This document shows positions 1 through 8,874 of a stretch of DNA of 64,000 bases, piece by piece. Numbering within the stretch: the first letter of the stretch is position 1; each line of letters starts with the position of its first letter. The position numbers and the translations under genes are program-made. The notes under the pieces were generated by a model. That model saw nothing but the letters and a program-made list of their open reading frames with translations, made no database searches and had not been told where the DNA came from. This DNA comes from Hydrogenophaga intermedia. Lineage in GTDB: Bacteria; Pseudomonadota; Gammaproteobacteria; Burkholderiales; Burkholderiaceae_C. The stretch is from the NCBI RefSeq assembly GCF_000723405.1, contig NZ_CCAE010000004.1, positions 1-64,000 of the forward strand, given 5' to 3'.

Positions 1-2
1 TC

Positions 3-668
3 CCCCGCCCGCCCAAGAACGTTTTCTGCCTGGGCCGCAATTACGCGGAACACATCCAGGAGGACAACGTGTCGCGCGACCAGAAGACCGAGCTGCCGAA
101 ATACCCGCAGTTCTTCACCAAACCCCACACCGCCATCGTGGGCGACGGCGCGGACATCCGCTACGACGAGCGCGTGACCCGGCGGCTGGACTACGAGGTG
201 GAACTGGCGGCCGTCATCGGCCGGGGTGGGCGCGACATCGCGGCTGCCGACGCCCTGGGCCATGTGTTCGGCTACACCATCGTCAACGACATCACCGCGC
301 GCGATCTGCAGCGCCGCCACGATCAGTGGTTCAAAGGCAAGGGGCTGGACACCAGTTGCCCCATGGGACCCTGGATCGTCACGGCCGACGAGATCCCCGA
401 TCCGCACGCGCTGCGCATCCAGCTCTCGGTGAACGGCGAGGCCCGCCAGGACGCCAGCACCGGCGACATGATCTTCCGTCTCCCCGAGACCATCGAATCG
501 CTGTCGGCCGGTCTCACGCTCGAACCGGGCGACGTCATCGCCACCGGCACGCCTTCGGGCGTGGGCTACGCCATGGACCCGCGCCGCTTCCTGGCCGATG
601 GCGACGTCATCGAATGCCGCATCGAAGGCGTGGGCGTGCTGCGCAACACGGTGCGCGCCACCGCCTGA
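3..668 (+). CDS. Fumarylacetoacetate hydrolase family protein, 5'-truncated by the window edge
   Basis: The reading frame is open from base 3 and its true start lies outside the window. The visible 221 residues begin in the LGRNY segment typical of the fumarylacetoacetate hydrolase (FAH) C-terminal fold. FAH landmarks follow in order: FTKP, the acidic DYEVELAAVIG metal-ligand segment, GYTIVNDITARD, the GKGLDTSCPMGPW substrate loop and GDVIATGTPSGVG near the end. Members hydrolyse or decarboxylate acylpyruvates and related aromatic-degradation products in the cytosol, using Mg2+ or Mn2+. The exact substrate cannot be read from the sequence. The gene converges on an IclR regulator 39 bases away; regulators of that family often control aromatic catabolism, which is suggestive but not decisive. 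Confidence 0.9.
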   Translation, partial: PRPPKNVFCLGRNYAEHIQEDNVSRDQKTELPKYPQFFTKPHTAIVGDGADIRYDERVTRRLDYEVELAAVIGRGGRDIAAADALGHVFGYTIVNDITARDLQRRHDQWFKGKGLDTSCPMGPWIVTADEIPDPHALRIQLSVNGEARQDASTGDMIFRLPETIESLSAGLTLEPGDVIATGTPSGVGYAMDPRRFLADGDVIECRIEGVGVLRNTVRATA

Positions 669-707
669 GGCGGCGCGCGATGGGCGCCCGGCGCCCTTGA
701 TTCGCGC

Positions 708-1490
708 TCAGCGCCGCGGTGCCGAGAAGGTCTGCGGCAGCAATTCCATGTGCTCCCGGTGCGCCTTCACCACCTGGAGCAGCGCGTCCCGGTAGCGGGC
801 GCGATTGGTGCGCAACGTGGGTATGCGGGTCGCCAGCCCCAGCACCATGGGCGGCTGGTGGCGCGGTGCGGCCAGCAGCATGGCGATGGTGCCGGAGCCC
901 GGCGTCGCCACCCCTTCGCTGTAGGCATATCCGCGCTCGCGGCACTCGTCGAGTTTGGCGAGCAATTCGTTGAAGCGCACCGGCGGCGCCGATTTGTCTT
1001 CGGCGTTGATGCGCGTCACCAGCGCGCGCAGCTCGGCCCGGGGCTTGAGCGCCAGGATCACCTGCCCCACGGCCGAGCGCAGCAGCGGGCGCGTGACGCC
1101 GGCCACCACCTGGGTCACCCCCGCCGCCGGGCCACCCTTGACCACGTGGATGTACTGCACCTGGAAGCCGCTCTGGATGCCCAGCGTGACGGTGCACTCG
1201 GTCTCGTCGCGCAACTGGTACATGAGCCGCACCACGGTGCCGTCCGCCAGCAGAGCGTCGTTCACCCACAGCCCCAGCAGCGCGGCGCGCACGGTGGGCA
1301 CGTAGGTGCGCTGCTCGCGCTCGTAGTCGAGATAGCCCAGGTCGCGCAGCGTGTTCAACAGCGCGAAGGTGCTCGACGAGGGGTAGTCGAGCGCGGACGC
1401 CACCTGCGACAGCGTGGCGGGGGCCCGCCGTTGCGCGAAAAACTCGAAGACTTCGACGACGCGTTGCGCTGATTTGACGGAGGCCGGCAT
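708..1490 (-). CDS. IclR family transcriptional regulator
   Basis: A 260-residue protein with an N-terminal winged helix-turn-helix (about residues 8-65; ATLSQVASALDYPSSSTFALLN is the recognition region, split here as ATLSQVASAL and DYPSSSTFALLN) and a C-terminal IclR effector domain. The ATG at 1490 was chosen because the protein then begins MPASVKSAQRVVEVFE, the usual distance ahead of the IclR helix-turn-helix; the frame stays open upstream without similarity. It probably controls a catabolic operon. The best local candidate is the convergent fumarylacetoacetate hydrolase gene or genes beyond the left edge, although the formate dehydrogenase operon diverges from it across a 272-base region. 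The effector is unknown. Confidence 0.88.
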   Translation of the reverse strand: MPASVKSAQRVVEVFEFFAQRRAPATLSQVASALDYPSSSTFALLNTLRDLGYLDYEREQRTYVPTVRAALLGLWVNDALLADGTVVRLMYQLRDETECTVTLGIQSGFQVQYIHVVKGGPAAGVTQVVAGVTRPLLRSAVGQVILALKPRAELRALVTRINAEDKSAPPVRFNELLAKLDECRERGYAYSEGVATPGSGTIAMLLAAPRHQPPMVLGLATRIPTLRTNRARYRDALLQVVKAHREHMELLPQTFSAPRR

Positions 1491-1762
1491 GCTGACAAAG
1501 GTGTTACGCGAAGGTGGGTGGAGGGCCACTATATAGAGCGCTCGGCTCCAGGATCGACCCAAAGAAAGCGACAAGTTGGCGTGAGGCGCGACAGCTTGTC
1601 GCATTTCGCCCTGTTTGGCCGCGTTCCAACATGCGCACTGCATTTCATAAGGGCTAGTGCCCATCGGTTTGTCATGGTCTTGCATGCAAACTTGTCGTGC
1701 TCTGCCGTGACGCAGGCGTGCCAGAAACACGCGGGCCCCACGACCCGCTGGAGTTCAACGAT
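1491..1762. promoter_or_regulatory. Divergent regulatory region between the IclR gene and fdnG
   Basis: This 272-base gap must hold the promoters of both divergent genes. It carries a near-perfect palindrome GCGACA-gct-TGTCGC at 1588-1602. The heptamer CTTGTCG also occurs inverted at 1569-1575 and direct at 1595-1601 and 1691-1697, which looks like an operator array. No sigma-54 element was recognised. A GGAG at 1750-1753 is placed correctly to serve the fdnG ATG at 1763. Which regulator binds is not known. Confidence 0.5.
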
Positions 1763-4700
1763 ATGGACATGAACCGGAGACATTTCTTCCGGGTCAGCGG
1801 TGCCGGGCTGGTGGGATCCAGCCTGGTGGCATTGGGCTTCTCGCCCACCGCCGCGCTGGCCGAGACGCGCAGCTTCAAGCTCGCGCGCACCACCGAGACA
1901 CGCAGCATCTGTCCCTACTGCTCCGTCAGTTGCGGCCTGGTGATGTACACGCTGGGTGACAAGGCCAAGAACGTCAAATCGACCATCGTCCACATCGAGG
2001 GTGACCCGGACAACCCGGTGAACCGCGGCACGCTGTGCCCCAAGGGCGCGGGCGTGATGGACATGATCCAGTCGCCCAACCGCGTGCTGTACCCGCAGGT
2101 GCGGGAGGCGGGCGCCAGCGAATGGAAGCGCATCTCCTGGGACGAGGCGCTGACCCGCGTGGCCACGCACATGAAGCAGGACCGCGACGCCAACCTGATC
2201 AAGACCAACGACAAGGGCGTCACGGTCAACCGCTGGAACAGCACCGGCTTCCTGATCTCCTCGGCCTCGTCCAACGAGTCCAGTTACCTGTCCGTCAAGG
2301 TCGCGCGCGGCCTGGGGATGGTGGCACTCGATACGCAAGCACGTATCTGACACGCGCCGACGGTGTCCAGTCTGGGCCCGACTTTCGGTCGCGGAGCGAT
2401 GACCAACTCGTGGACCGACATCCGCAACACGGATCTCGTCCTCATCATGGGCGGCAATGCCGCCGAAGCCCACCCCTGTGGTTTCAAGTGGGTGACCGAA
2501 GCGATGCAGCACCGCAAGGCCCGGCTGATCGTCGTGGATCCGCGCTTCACGCGCTCCGCGGCGGTGGCCGACGTCTATGCGCCCATTCGCAACGGCACCG
2601 ACATCGCCTTCCTGGGCGGTGTCATCAACTACCTGTTGTCGAACGACAAGATCCACCTCGACTACGCGAAATTCAACACCGACCTCTCGTTCCTGACCAA
2701 GCCGGAGTACCAGTTCAACAACGGCATCTTCAGCGGCTACGACGAGGCCAAGCGCAGCTACAACAAGGCGAGCTGGGGCTACCAGGTCGGCGAGGACGGC
2801 TTCGTGAAGGTGGATGAGTCCCTGCAGGATCCGTTGACGGTCTACCAGCAGCTCAAGAAGCACTACAGCCGCTACACGCCCGAGATGGTGACCCGCATCT
2901 GCGGCACACCGCAGGACAAGTTCCTGCAGATCTGCCAGATGCTGGGCGAGATGTCCGCGCCGGACAAGACCAGCACGATCATGTACGCGCTTGGCTGGAC
3001 GCAGCACACGGTGGGCTCGCAGAACATCCGCACCATGGCCATGATCCAGCTCCTGCTGGGCAACATGGGCCGCCCGGGCGGAGGGGTCAATGCGCTGCGG
3101 GGGCACGCCAACGTGCAGGGCGTGACCGACATGAACGCTTACTCGGAAGTGCTCTCGGGCTACCTGAGCGCGCCCGGCGATGCCGACACCACGGTGGAGG
3201 AGTACCTGGCCCGGCGCACGCCCAAGCCGCTGCGCCCGAACCAGATGGCGTTCACGCAGAACTTTCCCAAGTGGTTCAACAGCCTGATGAAGGCCTACTA
3301 CGGGCCGGCGGCCACCGCCGAGAACGGCTTCGCCTACGACTGGGTGCCCAAGCGCGACGCGGGTTACGACATCCTGCACATGTTCGAGCTGATGCACCAG
3401 GGCAAGATGAACGGCTTCCTGGTGCAGGGCTTCAACCCACTGGCGGCGGTGCCCAACAAGAAGAAGCTCTCGGCGGCGCTGAGCAAGCTCAAGTACCTGG
3501 TGGTGATGGACCCGCTGGAGACCGAGACGGGCGAGTTCTGGAAGAACTTCGGGCCGCTCAACGACGTCGACCCCAAGGCCATCCAGACCGAGGTGTTCCG
3601 CTTTCCCACCAGTTGCTTCGCCGAAGAGACTGGCAGCTTCACCAACTCCAGCCGCGTCATCGCCTGGAAGGAGAAGGCGGTCGATCCCCCGGGTGAGGCC
3701 AAGGTGGACTCGGAGATCGTGGCGCGCCTGTTCATGAAGCTGCGCGCCATGTACGCCAAGGACGGCGGTACCCTGCCCGAGCCGGTGGCCGCGCTGACCT
3801 GGCCGTACCTCAACGCGCAGGTGCCCAGCTCGGCCGAACTGCTGCGCGAAATCAACGGCCGCGCCATCAGCGACGTGCTGGCGCCCGTGGACGCGAAGAA
3901 CCCCACGGCGCCGCGCGCGGTGCTGGTGAAGGCGGGCGAGCAGATGCCCAACTTCGCGCTGCTCCAGGCCGACGGCTCCACCGCCTGCGGCAACTGGATC
4001 TACGCCGGTTGCTGGCAGCAGTCGGGCAACATGACGGCGCGGCGCGACCTGAGCGACCCGACCGGACTGGGCGTCTACCCGGGCTGGGGCTGGGCGTGGC
4101 CGGCCAACCGCCGCATCCTCTACAACCGCGCCAGCGCGGACAAGAACGGCAAGCCCTGGGACCCGAATCGCTCCTACCTGCGCTGGAACGGCACCGCGTG
4201 GGGCGGGGCGGACGTGCCCGACATGCGGCCCAACGCCACGCCCGAGGAAGCGGTCGGCTCCTTCATCATGAACCCCGAGGGTGTGGCCCGCCTGCACGCC
4301 ATCGGCATGGCCGAAGGCCCGTTCCCCGAGCACTACGAACCCTTCGAGACCCCGCTGGGCAGCAACCCGCTGCATCCCGACAACCCGCTGGCCATCAGCA
4401 ACCCGGCGGCGCGGGTGTTCAAGGGGGACATGGAAGCCTTTGGCAAGAAGGAGGAGTTCCCGTACGCGGCCACCACTTACCGACTCACCGAGCACCAGCA
4501 CTTCTGGACCAAGCACGCGCGCAGCAACGCCATCGTGCAGCCGGCGCCCTTCGTGGAGATCAGCGAGGAGCTGGCGAAGGAGAAGGGCATTCGCCAGGGC
4601 GACCAGGTGAGGGTGCGCAGCAACCGGGGCGAGGTGGTGGCGGCCTGCGTGGTCACCAAGCGCATCAAGCCGTGGACCATCGACGGCAAGCTGGTGCACA

Positions 4701-4849
4701 TGGTCGGCATCCCCATCCACTGGGGCTTCAAGGGCGTCACACAGAACGGCTACCTGGCCAATGCGCTGACCCCCTTCGTCGGAGACGCGAACTCGCAGAC
4801 GCCGGAGTTCAAGGCCTTCCTCGTCAACATCGAAAAGGTGACCACATGA
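1763..4849 (+). CDS. fdnG: Formate dehydrogenase, alpha (catalytic) subunit, selenocysteine-containing
   Basis: A 1028-residue molybdopterin (Mo or W) oxidoreductase of the FdnG/FdoG family that oxidises formate at the periplasmic face and passes electrons to FdnH. Residues 3-30 form a twin-arginine signal ([12 protein letters not shown]). A [4Fe-4S] motif CPYCSVSCG follows at about residues 50-58. An in-frame TGA at 2348-2350 encodes Sec196 in the context [17 protein letters not shown], which matches the E. coli FdnG Sec196 context. Similarity to FdnG continues unbroken through [30 protein letters not shown] and the C-terminal MopB domain (THWGF-like region, [12 protein letters not shown]). 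The start ATG at 1763 has GGAG 10 bases upstream. The last codon overlaps the fdnH start (ATGA). Automatic callers will split this gene at the TGA. Whether the metal is Mo or W cannot be read; the tungstate importer downstream favours considering W. Confidence 0.97.
2348..2390 (+). promoter_or_regulatory. Bacterial SECIS element with the Sec TGA codon
   Basis: Bacterial SECIS hairpins lie directly after the UGA codon and are bound by SelB. Here the TGA at 2348-2350 is followed 16 bases later by TCCA-GTC-TGGG (2366-2376). This small apical stem-loop matches the position and the GUC loop of the E. coli fdnG element (GCAA-GUC-UUGC). The lower stem was only partly traced by eye. selB and selC are in the same locus. 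Confidence 0.85.
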
Positions 4850-5724
4850 GCCTGCAATCACTCGACGTGGTCGCCCGCTCGGCCACCACCACGCCCACGC
4901 CGCAGGTTCGCACCAACGCACCTGCGCTCGCCAAGCTCATCGACGAGTCCAAGTGCATCGGCTGCAAGGCCTGCCAGGTGGCCTGCATGAACTGGAACGA
5001 CCTGCGCGACGAGGTCGGCACCAACATTGGCGTCTACGACAACCCGGTGGACCTGACGCCCACCAGCTGGACGGTGATGAAGTTCTTCGAGGTCGAGCCC
5101 GAGCAGGGCAACCTCGAATGGCTGATCCGCAAGGACGGCTGCATGCATTGCGAAGACCCGGGCTGCCTCAAGGCCTGCCCGTCGCCCGGCGCGATCGTGA
5201 AGTACTCCAACGGCATCGTCGACTTCATCAGCGAGAACTGCATCGGCTGCGGCTACTGCGTCAAGGGCTGCCCCTTCGACGTGCCGCGCATCAGCCAGAA
5301 GGACAACAAGGCCTACAAGTGCACCTTGTGTTCCGACCGGGTGGGCGTGGGCCTGGAGCCGGCTTGCGTGAAGACCTGTCCCACCGGCGCCATCACCTTC
5401 GGCACCAAGGACGACATGGTCGCCTACGGCGAGAAGCGCTCCGGTGAGTTGAAGGAGCGTGGCTTCCAGAACGCCGGGCTCTACAACCCGCAAGGCGTCG
5501 GTGGCACGCACGTCATGTACGTGCTCAAGCACGCCGACCGGCCCGAACTGGAAGGCCTGCCGAAGGACCCGACGATCAGCCCGCTGGTCTCGCTGTGGAA
5601 GGGCATGGCCAAGCCGCTCGCGGTGGCCGCCGTGCTCGGCGCCGCCGTGGCCGGTTTCTTCCACTACATGAAGGTGGGCCCGATCGAGGAGAAGGACGCG
5701 GCCGAGAAGGAGGACGTCAAATGA
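4846..5724 (+). CDS. fdnH: Formate dehydrogenase, beta (iron-sulfur) subunit
   Basis: A 292-residue electron-transfer subunit with four [4Fe-4S] clusters, shown by the Cys groups [37 protein letters not shown] and CTLCSDR...CVKTCP. A single C-terminal membrane helix ([19 protein letters not shown]) anchors it to the membrane with the bulk outside, as in E. coli FdnH. It carries electrons from FdnG to the FdnI haems. Its ATG overlaps the fdnG stop and its own stop overlaps the fdnI start, so the three subunits are translationally coupled. The C-terminus ends in a charged tail ([11 protein letters not shown]) after the helix. Confidence 0.96.
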   Translation: MSLQSLDVVARSATTTPTPQVRTNAPALAKLIDESKCIGCKACQVACMNWNDLRDEVGTNIGVYDNPVDLTPTSWTVMKFFEVEPEQGNLEWLIRKDGCMHCEDPGCLKACPSPGAIVKYSNGIVDFISENCIGCGYCVKGCPFDVPRISQKDNKAYKCTLCSDRVGVGLEPACVKTCPTGAITFGTKDDMVAYGEKRSGELKERGFQNAGLYNPQGVGGTHVMYVLKHADRPELEGLPKDPTISPLVSLWKGMAKPLAVAAVLGAAVAGFFHYMKVGPIEEKDAAEKEDVK

Positions 5725-6344
5725 AGCAGCGCCTCATTCAACGCTACAAGGACAGCGACCGCATGAACCACTGGTTCATCGCGATCATGTTCTTCCTGGC
5801 GGCCCTCTCGGGGCTGGCTTTCTTCCACCCCAGCCTGTTCTTCCTCAGCAACCTGTTCGGCGGCGGACAGTGGACGCGCATCCTGCACCCCTTCCTGGGG
5901 GTGCTGATGGTGGTCGGCTTCCTGGGCCTGTTCTTCAAGCTCTGGCGGCAGAACCTCATCAACGCGCGAGACCGCGAGTGGGCGAAGCACGCCGGGCGCA
6001 TGCTGCACGGCGACAAGGCTGGCATGCCGCCGGCGGGCAAGTACAACTACGGGCAGAAGATCGTCTTCTGGCTCATGGTGCTGAGCCTGCTGGTGCTCGT
6101 GGTCACGGGCTTCATGTTCTGGCGCCCGTGGTTCGCCCCGTTCTTCAGCATCGGCGTCATGCGTGTGGCCGTGCTGCTGCACGCCATCGCGGCGGTGGTG
6201 CTGGTGCTCAGCGTCATCGTGCATGTGTACGCGGCCATCTGGGTCAAGGGCACCATGCGCGCCATGACGCGCGGCACCGTGACCGAGAACTGGGCGCGCC
6301 TGAACCACCCCCTGTGGCACGAGGAAGTGAGCCGACACCGATGA
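5721..6344 (+). CDS. fdnI: Formate dehydrogenase, gamma subunit (cytochrome b556)
   Basis: A 207-residue, four-helix diheme cytochrome b of the FdnI type that takes electrons from FdnH and reduces quinone. Membrane helices lie at about residues 18-36, 50-70, 110-130 and 145-170. Candidate haem histidines are in RMNHW, ILHPF, LLHAIA and [10 protein letters not shown]. The first ATG in this frame overlaps the fdnH stop (ATGA), so the start is well set. It follows fdnH directly and overlaps or abuts fdhE, consistent with one operon. Confidence 0.95.
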   Translation: MKQRLIQRYKDSDRMNHWFIAIMFFLAALSGLAFFHPSLFFLSNLFGGGQWTRILHPFLGVLMVVGFLGLFFKLWRQNLINARDREWAKHAGRMLHGDKAGMPPAGKYNYGQKIVFWLMVLSLLVLVVTGFMFWRPWFAPFFSIGVMRVAVLLHAIAAVVLVLSVIVHVYAAIWVKGTMRAMTRGTVTENWARLNHPLWHEEVSRHR

Positions 6345-7381
6345 GCAACAGCGCGACCGTGCGCGTCATGTCCCCGGAAGAGATCGCCGCGCGCGGCGGC
6401 GGGGACACCCCTTTCCTGCGCTGGCCCGAGCGCGCCACGCTGTTCGCCGAACGCGAGATGCGCCTGCGCCAGCTCGCCAACGGCCACAGCCTGGGCGACT
6501 ACCTGCGCTTCATGGCCGAGCTGGTGCACGAACAGCAGCTTGCGCTGCAAGCCATGCCCGTCGTGCCCCTGCCCGACGCGGCGGCCGTGGACCGCGCCGC
6601 GCGCGAGGGCCTGCCGCCGCTGCCGGCCGCCGACTGGCCGCGCGATCCGTCCTGGCGCGCCGTGGTGCACCGCATGGCCGCTGCCCTGGCCGAGCGCGCC
6701 CCCGAGGCCGCGCGGCCCGCGCTGCGCGAACTGGCGGAAGCCGACGAGGTGTTCCTCGAGCGCCAGGCCGACCTGCTGCTCAACGGCCTGTCCACCGGCC
6801 TGGACCTGGGTGCCGCGCCCGTGGTGGGCGCGGCCTTGCAGGTCTATTGGACGCACCTGCTGCTCTCGGTGCAGGGCCTGCACCAGGGGCAGGGCGCGCC
6901 GGTCGGCCGCATCGACGACACCAGCGCCTGCCCTTTCTGCGGCAGCCGGCCTGCCGCGAGCATCACGCGCACGGCGGGTGAATCGCTCGGCCAGCGCTAC
7001 CTGCACTGCTCGCTGTGCAACCTCGAATGGCACATGGTGCGCGGCAAGTGCCCGCACTGCCTGGCGTCGAACGGCTTGAGCTACCAGTCGCTCGACCTGG
7101 CCGATGGTGAGGGAGGCGAGGGCGGCGAGGCGAGCGCCTCCCGCGCCACGTCCGCCACGGTGCAAGCCGAAACCTGCGACGACTGCGGCCACTACCTCAA
7201 GATCGTGCACACCGACCGCGACCCCTTCGTGGACCCGGTGGCCGATGACCTGGCCAGCCTCACGCTGGACCTGCTGGTGTCCGACACCGGCAAGCAGCGC
7301 CACGGCGTGAACTTCATGCTGCTGTTCGGCGAGCCCGAGCCCTTGCTCGAAGACGGCTCGCCACCGCCAGGGAGTCGATGA
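6341..7381 (+). CDS. fdhE: Formate dehydrogenase accessory protein FdhE
   Basis: A 346-residue cytosolic rubredoxin-like assembly protein for Tat-exported formate dehydrogenases. It is needed for enzyme activity rather than catalysis. The C-terminal half carries the family's CxxC pairs: CPFCGSRP, CSLCNLEWH, CPHC and CDDCGHYLK. Between the third and fourth pairs sits a Gly/Glu/Ser/Ala-rich insert (about residues 250-265) that looks like a flexible loop. The ATG at 6341 overlaps the fdnI stop. Its stop overlaps the selA ATG at 7378, placing selA in the same transcript. Confidence 0.93.
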   Translation: MSNSATVRVMSPEEIAARGGGDTPFLRWPERATLFAEREMRLRQLANGHSLGDYLRFMAELVHEQQLALQAMPVVPLPDAAAVDRAAREGLPPLPAADWPRDPSWRAVVHRMAAALAERAPEAARPALRELAEADEVFLERQADLLLNGLSTGLDLGAAPVVGAALQVYWTHLLLSVQGLHQGQGAPVGRIDDTSACPFCGSRPAASITRTAGESLGQRYLHCSLCNLEWHMVRGKCPHCLASNGLSYQSLDLADGEGGEGGEASASRATSATVQAETCDDCGHYLKIVHTDRDPFVDPVADDLASLTLDLLVSDTGKQRHGVNFMLLFGEPEPLLEDGSPPPGSR

Positions 7382-8835
7382 TGGGCCGCCTGACCGAATC
7401 CGTCGTTGACGGTTCCCAGGCGAAGAACCCGGCGAGCCTCCAGGATCTTCCCTCGATCGATCGCGTGCTGCGCTGGCCCGGCGTGGCCGCGCTCGTGGAC
7501 GAGCATGGCCACACCCTGGTGGCCGATGAGGCGCGCGCCGCCATCGATGGCCTGCGCGAGTCCGCGCGGCGGGGCCGGCTGGAGGCCGAGGCTTTGCAAC
7601 CCGAGTCCGTGGCGCAGGCCATCCAGGCCCGCGTGGCCGAACGCCTGGCGCCGCGCCTTCGCGCCGTCATCAACCTCACCGGCACCGTCATCCACACCAA
7701 CCTGGGCCGCGCCCTGCTGGCCGACGCCGCCCTGCAGCACCTGCTGGCGGTGATGGCCGGGCCCAACAACCTGGAGTACGACCTGGCCAGCGGCGGCCGG
7801 GGCGACCGCGACAGCGTCGTCGAGGAACAGCTGTGCACGCTCACCGGCGCCGAGGCCGCCACCGTGGTAAACAACAACGCGGCGGCGGTGCTGCTCACCA
7901 TCGCCGCGCTGGCTCGGGGCCGCGAGGTCATCGTCTCGCGCGGCGAACTGGTCGAGATCGGCGGTGCCTTTCGCATGCCCGACGTGATGGCCAGCGCCGG
8001 CGCCACGCTGGTGGAGGTGGGCACCACCAACCGCACCCACCCGCGCGACTACGAGCAGGCCATCACCGAGCGCACCGGCCTGCTGATGAAGGTGCACACC
8101 AGCAACTACGCGGTGCAGGGCTTCACGTCTTCGGTGGACGAGCACGAGATCGCGCGCATCGCGCACGCGCGTGGCCTGCCCATGGCCACCGACCTGGGCA
8201 GCGGCGCGCTGGTGGACATGTCGGCCTGGGGCCTGCCGCACGAGCCCACGCCGCGGGAGAAGATCGCCGCCGGCTGCGACGTGGTCAGCTTCAGCGGCGA
8301 CAAGCTGCTCGGCGGTCCGCAGGCCGGCCTCATCGTCGGCACGCGAGAGGCCATCGGCCGCATCCGCAAGTTCCCCATGAAGCGCGCGCTGCGCATGAGC
8401 AAGCTGCCGCTGGCCGCGCTGGAGGCCACGCTGATGCTCTACCTGCGCCCCGAGCGCCTGACGCAGGACCTGCCCACCTTGCGCCTGCTCACGCGCCCGG
8501 CCGAGGGCATCCGTGAACAGGCCGAGGCGCTGCTCGCGCCGGTGCAGGCCGCCGTGGCGCCGCGCTTCACGGTGTCGGTGCTCGATCTGCAGGGCCAGAT
8601 CGGCTCGGGTTCGCTGCCGGTGGAGCGGCTGCCCTCGGCGGGCCTGGCCATCGCGCCCGTCGAGAAGAAGGGCAGTGGCCGCGCGCTGGACGAACTGGCC
8701 ACCGCCCTGCGCGCACTGCCGCGCCCGGTGATCGGCCGCGTAGCCGACGACCGCCTGCTGCTCGATCTGCGCTGCCTGGAAGACAGCGCGCCCTTCCTCA
8801 ACCAGTTGCCCGCGCTGCGCGAGGCGCTGGCCTGA
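7378..8835 (+). CDS. selA: L-seryl-tRNA(Sec) selenium transferase
   Basis: A 485-residue PLP enzyme that converts seryl-tRNA(Sec) to selenocysteyl-tRNA(Sec) using selenophosphate. The PLP lysine is in VSFSGDKLLGG (Lys309). Other family marks are NLTGTVIHTNLGRA near residue 100, VNNNAAAVLL and TDLGSGALVDM. The length is slightly above the common 460-470 because of a short N-terminal extension. The ATG at 7378 overlaps the fdhE stop. The next gene starts 39 bases after its end. It works with selB and selC nearby; the selenophosphate synthetase gene (selD) is not in this window. Confidence 0.97.
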   Translation: MMGRLTESVVDGSQAKNPASLQDLPSIDRVLRWPGVAALVDEHGHTLVADEARAAIDGLRESARRGRLEAEALQPESVAQAIQARVAERLAPRLRAVINLTGTVIHTNLGRALLADAALQHLLAVMAGPNNLEYDLASGGRGDRDSVVEEQLCTLTGAEAATVVNNNAAAVLLTIAALARGREVIVSRGELVEIGGAFRMPDVMASAGATLVEVGTTNRTHPRDYEQAITERTGLLMKVHTSNYAVQGFTSSVDEHEIARIAHARGLPMATDLGSGALVDMSAWGLPHEPTPREKIAAGCDVVSFSGDKLLGGPQAGLIVGTREAIGRIRKFPMKRALRMSKLPLAALEATLMLYLRPERLTQDLPTLRLLTRPAEGIREQAEALLAPVQAAVAPRFTVSVLDLQGQIGSGSLPVERLPSAGLAIAPVEKKGSGRALDELATALRALPRPVIGRVADDRLLLDLRCLEDSAPFLNQLPALREALA

Positions 8836-8874
8836 TCCGCTTTCGTTGTCACACAAGAAAAGGAGTCCACCCGC

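Noticed and set aside
2348-2362. Apparent stop codon splitting the formate dehydrogenase alpha gene, as if it were a pseudogene
   Set aside because: The reading frame and family similarity continue without a shift across the TGA, and the Sec machinery and SECIS-like hairpin are present.
1529-4921. Very long open frame on the minus strand opposite fdnG
   Set aside because: It is a by-product of high GC third positions in fdnG. It shows no protein family features and is antisense to a well-supported gene.
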